Below, piece by piece: positions 33,354 through 37,687 of a DNA stretch of 37,687 nt (position 1 is its first letter; every line of letters begins with the position of its first letter). The notes under the pieces were generated by a model, which worked only from the letters and a program-made list of their open reading frames with translations, was not told the origin of the DNA and made no database searches. The stretch is from Arcticibacter sp. Its GTDB lineage: Bacteria > Bacteroidota > Bacteroidia > 2-12-FULL-35-15. Location: positions 1-37,687 of the forward strand of contig JAJNQB010000004.1 of assembly GCA_021155045.1 (NCBI GenBank), read 5' to 3'. The position numbers were made by a program, and so were the translations under genes.

Positions 33354-34838
33354 TTAATTCAATCTGTTTGCTTTCCATTTCGATTTTGAAATATTTTTTT
33401 CTTCGGAGCTTATTGTTGGTTTTTTGGAATTTGATAACATAAAAGCTGCTAATAAAGCTGCAACTTCTACTTCATCTTTATTTTCTTTAGTTATCATTTC
33501 TGGTTTGAAATAATGTTTGATAAAATGAGTGTCAAAATTTCCTGACGTAAATGCTTCGTGTTGCAAAACAAATTTGCAAAAGCTTAATGTTGTTTCTACA
33601 CCAACAATTTCATAATCATCAATTGCGCGAATCATCCTGTTTATTGCTTCCTCACGGTCTTTCCCAAATGAAACAAGCTTTGAAATCATTGGGTCATAAT
33701 AAATTGGAATATCCATTCCTTCTTCAAAACCATCATCAACTCTTACTCCTAATCCTTGCGGACGTTTGTAGGTTACAAGTTTTCCAATATCTGGTAAAAA
33801 ATTATTGGTCGGGTCTTCTGCATAAACACGTACTTCAACACTGTGCCCGATTATTTTTAAATCTTCTTGTTTGAACGATAATTTTTCGCCACGAGCAACT
33901 TTTATTTGTTCTTTTACTAAATCCAAACCCGTTATCATTTCTGTTACGGGATGCTCCACTTGTAAACGTGTATTCATTTCTAGGAAGTAGAAATTTTTGT
34001 TTTCATCCAATAAAAACTCAACTGTTCCTGCTCCAACATAATCACAAGCTTTTCCAACATTCACAGCACATTCGCCCATTGCTTTTCTTATTTCTGGAGT
34101 AAGTACACTTGAAGGTGCTTCTTCAATTACTTTTTGATGGCGTCTTTGTATGGAACATTCACGTTCAAATAAATACACAATATTTCCATGTGTATCACCT
34201 AAAATTTGTATTTCAATATGTCGAGGACCAGCAACATAGCGTTCAATAAAAACGGCACCATCGCCAAAAGCAGATGTAGCTTCGCTTACTGCCAATTTCA
34301 TTTGTTCTTCAAAATCTTCGATACGTTCAACAATACGCATTCCTTTTCCACCGCCACCAGCACTTGCTTTTACCAATAATGGGAAACCTGTTTCTAATGC
34401 AATTTTTTTACCTTCTTCAACACTTGAAATAGCGCCATCTGAACCAGGAACCATTGGTATTTTATATTTTTTTACTGCAGCTTTTGCTGAAAGTTTATCG
34501 CCCATAATATCCATTGATTCAGGAGAAGGACCAATAAATGTAATTCCTGCTTTTTTAACTTTTGCTGCAAACTCAGCATTTTCAGATAAAAAACCATAGC
34601 CAGGATGTATGCCATCTACTTTTAGCTTTTTACAAACTTCAATAATTTTATCTCCTAGCAAATAAGATTGATTACTAGGTGGTGGACCAATGCAAACAGC
34701 TTCGTCTGCATATCTTACGAAAGGGGCATTGCGGTCGGCTTCTGAGAAAACAGCTACTGTTTTAATTCCCATTTCTCTGCATGAACGCATCACGCGTAAA
34801 GCTATTTCTCCTCGATTGGCAACTAATATTTTGTTCAT
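33354..34838 (-). CDS. accC: Acyl-CoA carboxylase biotin carboxylase subunit
   Basis: ATP-grasp enzyme that carboxylates biotin on its carrier protein. The 494 residues include the N-terminal ANRGEIALRVMRSCREMG, the glycine loop KASAGGGGKGMRIV (about 157-170), FIERYVAGPRHIEIQ, FERECSIQRRHQKVIEEAPS, EMNTRLQVEHPVTEMITG and GHSVEVRVYAEDP. The C-terminal about 45 residues (EVEVAALLAAFMLSN onward) exceed E. coli AccC (449) and recall the alpha-subunit type used in acetyl- or propionyl-CoA carboxylases of Bacteroidota. There is no biotin carrier domain, and no accB or carboxyltransferase gene lies next to it in the window. Acetyl- versus propionyl-CoA use cannot be decided. Confidence 0.92.
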   Translation of the reverse strand: MNKILVANRGEIALRVMRSCREMGIKTVAVFSEADRNAPFVRYADEAVCIGPPPSNQSYLLGDKIIEVCKKLKVDGIHPGYGFLSENAEFAAKVKKAGITFIGPSPESMDIMGDKLSAKAAVKKYKIPMVPGSDGAISSVEEGKKIALETGFPLLVKASAGGGGKGMRIVERIEDFEEQMKLAVSEATSAFGDGAVFIERYVAGPRHIEIQILGDTHGNIVYLFERECSIQRRHQKVIEEAPSSVLTPEIRKAMGECAVNVGKACDYVGAGTVEFLLDENKNFYFLEMNTRLQVEHPVTEMITGLDLVKEQIKVARGEKLSFKQEDLKIIGHSVEVRVYAEDPTNNFLPDIGKLVTYKRPQGLGVRVDDGFEEGMDIPIYYDPMISKLVSFGKDREEAINRMIRAIDDYEIVGVETTLSFCKFVLQHEAFTSGNFDTHFIKHYFKPEMITKENKDEVEVAALLAAFMLSNSKKPTISSEEKNISKSKWKANRLN

Positions 34839-34880
34839 AAAATGTTGATTAATAAATTCTTATTGTTATGCTTCAAAAAA

Positions 34881-34888
34881 TATATTTG
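34881..34888 (+). promoter_or_regulatory. Possible -7 box TATATTTG for the CAP/OmpA-like gene
   Basis: A perfect TAnnTTTG on the plus strand with TTG at 34863-34865 (15 nt spacing, shorter than usual). It lies 79 nt before the ATG at 34968 and within the accC leader region, so divergent overlapping promoters are possible. Confidence 0.35.
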
Positions 34889-34897
34889 TAACGCATA

Positions 34898-34905
34898 CAA
34901 ACCTA
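34898..34905 (-). promoter_or_regulatory. Possible accC -7 box TAGGTTTG
   Basis: Read on the minus strand, TAGGTTTG fits TAnnTTTG about 60 nt upstream of the accC ATG. A poly-T stretch occupies part of the region where the -33 box should be, and no TTG is seen there. Confidence 0.4.
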
Positions 34906-34967
34906 CTAAAAAAAAAGATTTGCCCCTAATATATTTCTGTTGCACATTCTTTTAAATTGATTGAATA

Positions 34968-37373
34968 ATGATAAAAAAAATTGCCACTTCATTTCCATTA
35001 TTGCTAATTACATTCTTTTCTTTAGCTCAAAAAAAAGATACCAAAAAAGAAACACCAACAAGAGCAGAGGTTAATACCGACCAAGTTGCTCGATTGCTTA
35101 TTCAAGGATTAAATTATTTTAGGATAGAAAATGGAATTGACACATTAGAATACAATGATATTCTTGGGCAAGCCGCTGAAATTCAATCAATGGATATGGC
35201 TGAAAATAATAAAGCATCATTGGTGAATAGCAAAGGAAAATATAAAACAACGGCAAAACGAGTGGTGGCAGTTGGTGGAACAATTAATGCGGAAGAAATT
35301 GTTTTTGCTGCTCCTACTGCAAAAGGAAAGCTGGACTTAAAGCCACAAGAAATGGCTGATGCGGCAATTGCAAAATGGAAAATGGATAAAAAAGCTTTGG
35401 TGATTATTAAAAATGGGAATTACATTTTTGGCAGCCCTAAAGTTACAATTGATGAACTTGGAAAAAAAGCATATATATCCATGGTTTTTGGTAGCTATAA
35501 CAGTTTTAATTCGGGCGCTAAAAAAAATAAAGAATTAAAAGTTAAGTACACAACTAAAAATAAAAAAGTAAAAGCACCTGAATTGGCTCGTTATTGTAGC
35601 AATTGTGCTAAATGGAAAGATTATGAAGGACTTTCAAAAGGGATTTATGAAAAAGATGGTAAAGTATATTTGAAGTATAATAACCTTAAATACTTTTTGA
35701 AATTAATCAAAAAACCAAAAGATGGATTGGCTTTAGATATTGTTCAGCGTTCGCAATATGAAAATCCAGAATACAACATCATGGATAATAATTTATTAAG
35801 CAAAGGTGTTTTATTAAAAACTGTAACTAAAGATAAATTATTGAGCAAAAATCTTGTATTGCCTGAAAAGAAAGGGAAGAAAGTAAACAAGCTTGATGTG
35901 GAACTAGGAAAATTACCGAAAGGAATTACAGGAGATTATGAAATAAATTTATTGGTAATTCAAGATGGTAGAGTTTGTAAAACAGTAATTAAATCTTATA
36001 TTGAACAAGGTGATCAAGATTCAAATACACCACTTACTATGTTGTTGATGCCAGAAGAAGCCGCCTACACAAAACCACCTTTTGAACCAAAATCAGAATC
36101 TACACTATTAAGTTTTACTGTTCCGTTCGAAAAAAATAAATCTGATTACAAAGAAACAGATATGCAACCGTTTTTGGAAGCATTACAAGAACCAGACTTT
36201 TTTATAGAAGGATTATATATAACGGCTTATTCTTCCATTGAAGGCGATGCTGCCGCCAATGCAAAGCTTCAAAAAAAACGTGCCGAAAGTATTATTAAAG
36301 CAATGAGCAAATTACAAAAACAAGGTGTTGTAACCAACGTGAAAACAAGTGATTCTTGGAATCTGTTTCAAATGGAAACAGAAGATGGTAAGTACGATTA
36401 CCTTGCAAAAATGCCGAAAGAAAAAGCCATTAAGGAAATTAATTCAAAAGGATTAGCAACTGAGTTGGAACCCATTTTATCAAAAGAAAGATTTGCTCAA
36501 ATTATTTTAGATGTTACTTATGATATTACTGGACCCAAAGAAGAAAAATTTTCATCTAGCAAATTTAACCAAGCAGTTAAAAAATCAGATTTTAAACAAG
36601 CATATAAAATTCAGTACTATATCGGTAAGCAATTAAAATCTCAAAAGTATAGCCCCGAAGTTCAAAACAAAATGCAAATTCCTTTCGAAGCAAAATATTC
36701 TGGATTGCTCAACAACCAAGTTGTTTTGAGTTATATGGCAAACAATAATATTGCTGATGAAGACGATTATACTGAGATGAAAAAACTAGCAGCATTAGAC
36801 CCTTCAAATAACTACATCACCTTTAATAATTTATATTGTGCAGTAAAATTAGACAGTTCAATTGCAGATAAAAAAGTACAAGACGACATCCAAAAACGTA
36901 TTGAAGCACTTTATACTTCTACTGTTCCTAAAAAATATATTGATGCATTAAATATTGAGTGGCAATTTAGAATTATAGAAACATATGATACTGTTGATGG
37001 TGCAGAGCCAATCATTCAAGCATCCATTGAAAAAATAAAATCGTTTTATAATATTAAAGAATCATCATGGCAAAATAATTTAAAGCTATCATATATTTTT
37101 GCTCGATTTAAAGATTTTAAATATGCATCGAGCTTATTGGCAGATTATGTAAAACAAGACAATACAGATGAAAATGTATTGTTTGCTTATGCCAGTTATT
37201 GTGCACAAATACCAGAACTAATAAAATCTAGATTGTTTGTTTTGGCACTTCAAAAAGCGGAACAAAAAAATCATGATAGATATTGCAAATTATTTGGAGC
37301 ACCTTATTTAACATTTCAGGTGTTTGATAATCCAAATGTAAAATCAGATTACAATAAAGCCAAATGTAAATAA
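34968..37373 (+). CDS. Secreted CAP/SCP-like plus OmpA-like protein with helical tail
   Basis: An 801-residue exported protein (signal peptide about 1-20, ending SLAQ). Residues 36-185 resemble the CAP/SCP fold: LNYFRIENGIDTLEYNDIL, AEIQSMDMAENN, a GTINAEEIVF stretch where CAP proteins have GENI, and a final YISMVFG strand; the usual CAP His residues are not evident. Residues 208-211 form CSNC. Residues about 375-455 resemble an OmpA-like module: SFTVPFEKNKSDY, ITAYSSIEGD, then KLQKKRAESIIKAM, matching the N-x2-L-x2-RA pattern of peptidoglycan-binding OmpA domains. The remaining 300 residues are helical and Tyr/Lys-rich, like TPR repeats. An envelope role near peptidoglycan or the outer membrane is inferred. 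The gene has no cotranscribed neighbour. Confidence 0.7.
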   Translation: MIKKIATSFPLLLITFFSLAQKKDTKKETPTRAEVNTDQVARLLIQGLNYFRIENGIDTLEYNDILGQAAEIQSMDMAENNKASLVNSKGKYKTTAKRVVAVGGTINAEEIVFAAPTAKGKLDLKPQEMADAAIAKWKMDKKALVIIKNGNYIFGSPKVTIDELGKKAYISMVFGSYNSFNSGAKKNKELKVKYTTKNKKVKAPELARYCSNCAKWKDYEGLSKGIYEKDGKVYLKYNNLKYFLKLIKKPKDGLALDIVQRSQYENPEYNIMDNNLLSKGVLLKTVTKDKLLSKNLVLPEKKGKKVNKLDVELGKLPKGITGDYEINLLVIQDGRVCKTVIKSYIEQGDQDSNTPLTMLLMPEEAAYTKPPFEPKSESTLLSFTVPFEKNKSDYKETDMQPFLEALQEPDFFIEGLYITAYSSIEGDAAANAKLQKKRAESIIKAMSKLQKQGVVTNVKTSDSWNLFQMETEDGKYDYLAKMPKEKAIKEINSKGLATELEPILSKERFAQIILDVTYDITGPKEEKFSSSKFNQAVKKSDFKQAYKIQYYIGKQLKSQKYSPEVQNKMQIPFEAKYSGLLNNQVVLSYMANNNIADEDDYTEMKKLAALDPSNNYITFNNLYCAVKLDSSIADKKVQDDIQKRIEALYTSTVPKKYIDALNIEWQFRIIETYDTVDGAEPIIQASIEKIKSFYNIKESSWQNNLKLSYIFARFKDFKYASSLLADYVKQDNTDENVLFAYASYCAQIPELIKSRLFVLALQKAEQKNHDRYCKLFGAPYLTFQVFDNPNVKSDYNKAKCK

Positions 37374-37383
37374 TAGTTGTTGC

Positions 37384-37424
37384 ATGTGTGCTGTCCTTTC
37401 GAGGTTTTCGCATATGCGAATGTG
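37384..37424. repeat. Degenerate copy of REP-like element B
   Basis: GTGCTGTCCTTTCGAG followed by a TTCGC-ATAT-GCGAA hairpin and ATGTG resembles the element B copies at about 37498-37543 and 37642-37687, but its right flank (GTATCGAGAAAG) is missing. It lies 10 nt after the CAP/OmpA-like stop codon. Confidence 0.6.
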
Positions 37425-37687
37425 TTCAATCCGTTCTCGATACGTTTTGCAAAAAGCAAAACACTCGAACTGACTTTTTTCTTATAAATTATGTGTGTGC
37501 TGTCCTTTCGAGTGTTCGCGTATGCGAATGTATCGAGAAAGTGCGTAGGCGTTTTTTACTTTTTCTTTTTCAATCCGTTCTCGATACGTTTTGCAAAAAG
37601 CAAAACACTCGAACTGACTTTTTTCTTATAAATTATGTGTGTGCTGTCCTTTCGAGTGTTCGCGTATGCGAATGTATCGAGAAAGTG
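37425..37687. repeat. Tandem 144-bp units of paired REP-like palindromes
   Basis: The segment 37425-37543 recurs without a visible mismatch at 37569-37687 (119 nt, cut by the window end), giving a 144-bp period. Each unit holds two inverted versions of one element. Element A: TTCTCGATAC, hairpin GTTTTGC-AAAAA-GCAAAAC, ACTCGAACTGAC. Element B: CTTTCGAGT, hairpin TTCGC-GTAT-GCGAA, GTATCGAGAAAG. Reverse-complemented A shares the TTCGAGT and GTATCGAGAA flanks with B but has a different core. No gene is seen in 37374-37687. Confidence 0.85.

Noticed and set aside
34866..34882. 17-nt match between the accC upstream region and the pabB start (20704-20720)
   Set aside because: A+T-rich 17-mers can be shared by chance in a window of this size; no further similarity around them.
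37228..37413. Minus-strand 61-codon ORF at the end of the CAP/OmpA-like gene
   Set aside because: Mostly antisense to the coding sequence and partly inside the repeat; no recognisable features.
37384..37687. Right-end repeats as a CRISPR array
   Set aside because: Only two full units with a 144-bp period; the spacing segments are not unique spacers, and the units contain paired inverted palindromes.

Overview
The window looks like chromosomal core sequence from a member of the Bacteroidota (Bacteroidetes), probably an uncultured or poorly characterised relative of the flavobacteria/sphingobacteria. Evidence: low G+C; a Por/type IX secretion (T9SS type A) tail on the first protein; an FtsZ ending in the Bacteroidota-style tail NSFLHDNVD; the lineage-type long MraY; an FtsI that ends in a PASTA domain; TAnnTTTG-type -7 promoter boxes; and few Shine-Dalgarno sequences. 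No tRNA, rRNA, CRISPR array, prophage or insertion sequence is visible.

Layout. (1) 122-2206: a large secreted T9SS cargo protein whose base composition is richer in G+C than the rest. (2) 2414-4362: dusB and, divergently, a CPBP/CAAX-type membrane protease. (3) 4413-20400, minus strand: an almost gapless division and cell wall (dcw) cluster, transcribed mraZ-rsmH-ftsL-ftsI-murE-mraY-murD-[MurD C-domain paralog]-ftsW-murG-murC-ftsQ-ftsA-ftsZ. Three AAAGTGG boxes with 3-nt spacers lie upstream of mraZ and match the known MraZ operator. (4) 20706-23929, plus strand: pabB, tilS and a small PH-like membrane protein, each with a good -7 box; the first two appear to give leaderless transcripts. (5) 24039-26403, minus strand: a tight three-gene operon of a lipoprotein, an orphan CDI-type immunity protein and a D-2-hydroxyacid dehydrogenase. 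(6) 26500-33277, plus strand: acs, then a likely operon of polyprenol-phosphate mannose synthase, M28-like peptidase, dihydroorotase, acyltransferase and a YqeY-like protein. (7) 33354-34838, minus: biotin carboxylase. (8) 34968-37373, plus: a large secreted protein that appears to join a CAP/SCP domain, an OmpA-like domain and a helical repeat tail. (9) 37384-37687: a cluster of REP-like palindromic elements with a 144-bp period, cut by the window end.

How the genes work together. The dcw block makes the lipid II precursor (MurC, MurD, MurE, MraY, MurG), builds septal peptidoglycan (FtsW, FtsI) and forms the division ring (FtsZ, FtsA, FtsQ, FtsL), with MraZ as probable local regulator. MurE carries the DNPR motif that selects meso-diaminopimelate. 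The remaining genes are mostly housekeeping: folate (PabB), tRNA modification (DusB, TilS), acetate activation, pyrimidine synthesis and lipid synthesis.

Most worth a second look: the stand-alone degenerate MurD C-terminal domain inside the dcw cluster, the orphan CDI-like immunity gene, the CAP/OmpA-like fusion, and the mosaic palindromic repeat at the right end. I did not find a clear new multi-gene defence or biosynthetic system.
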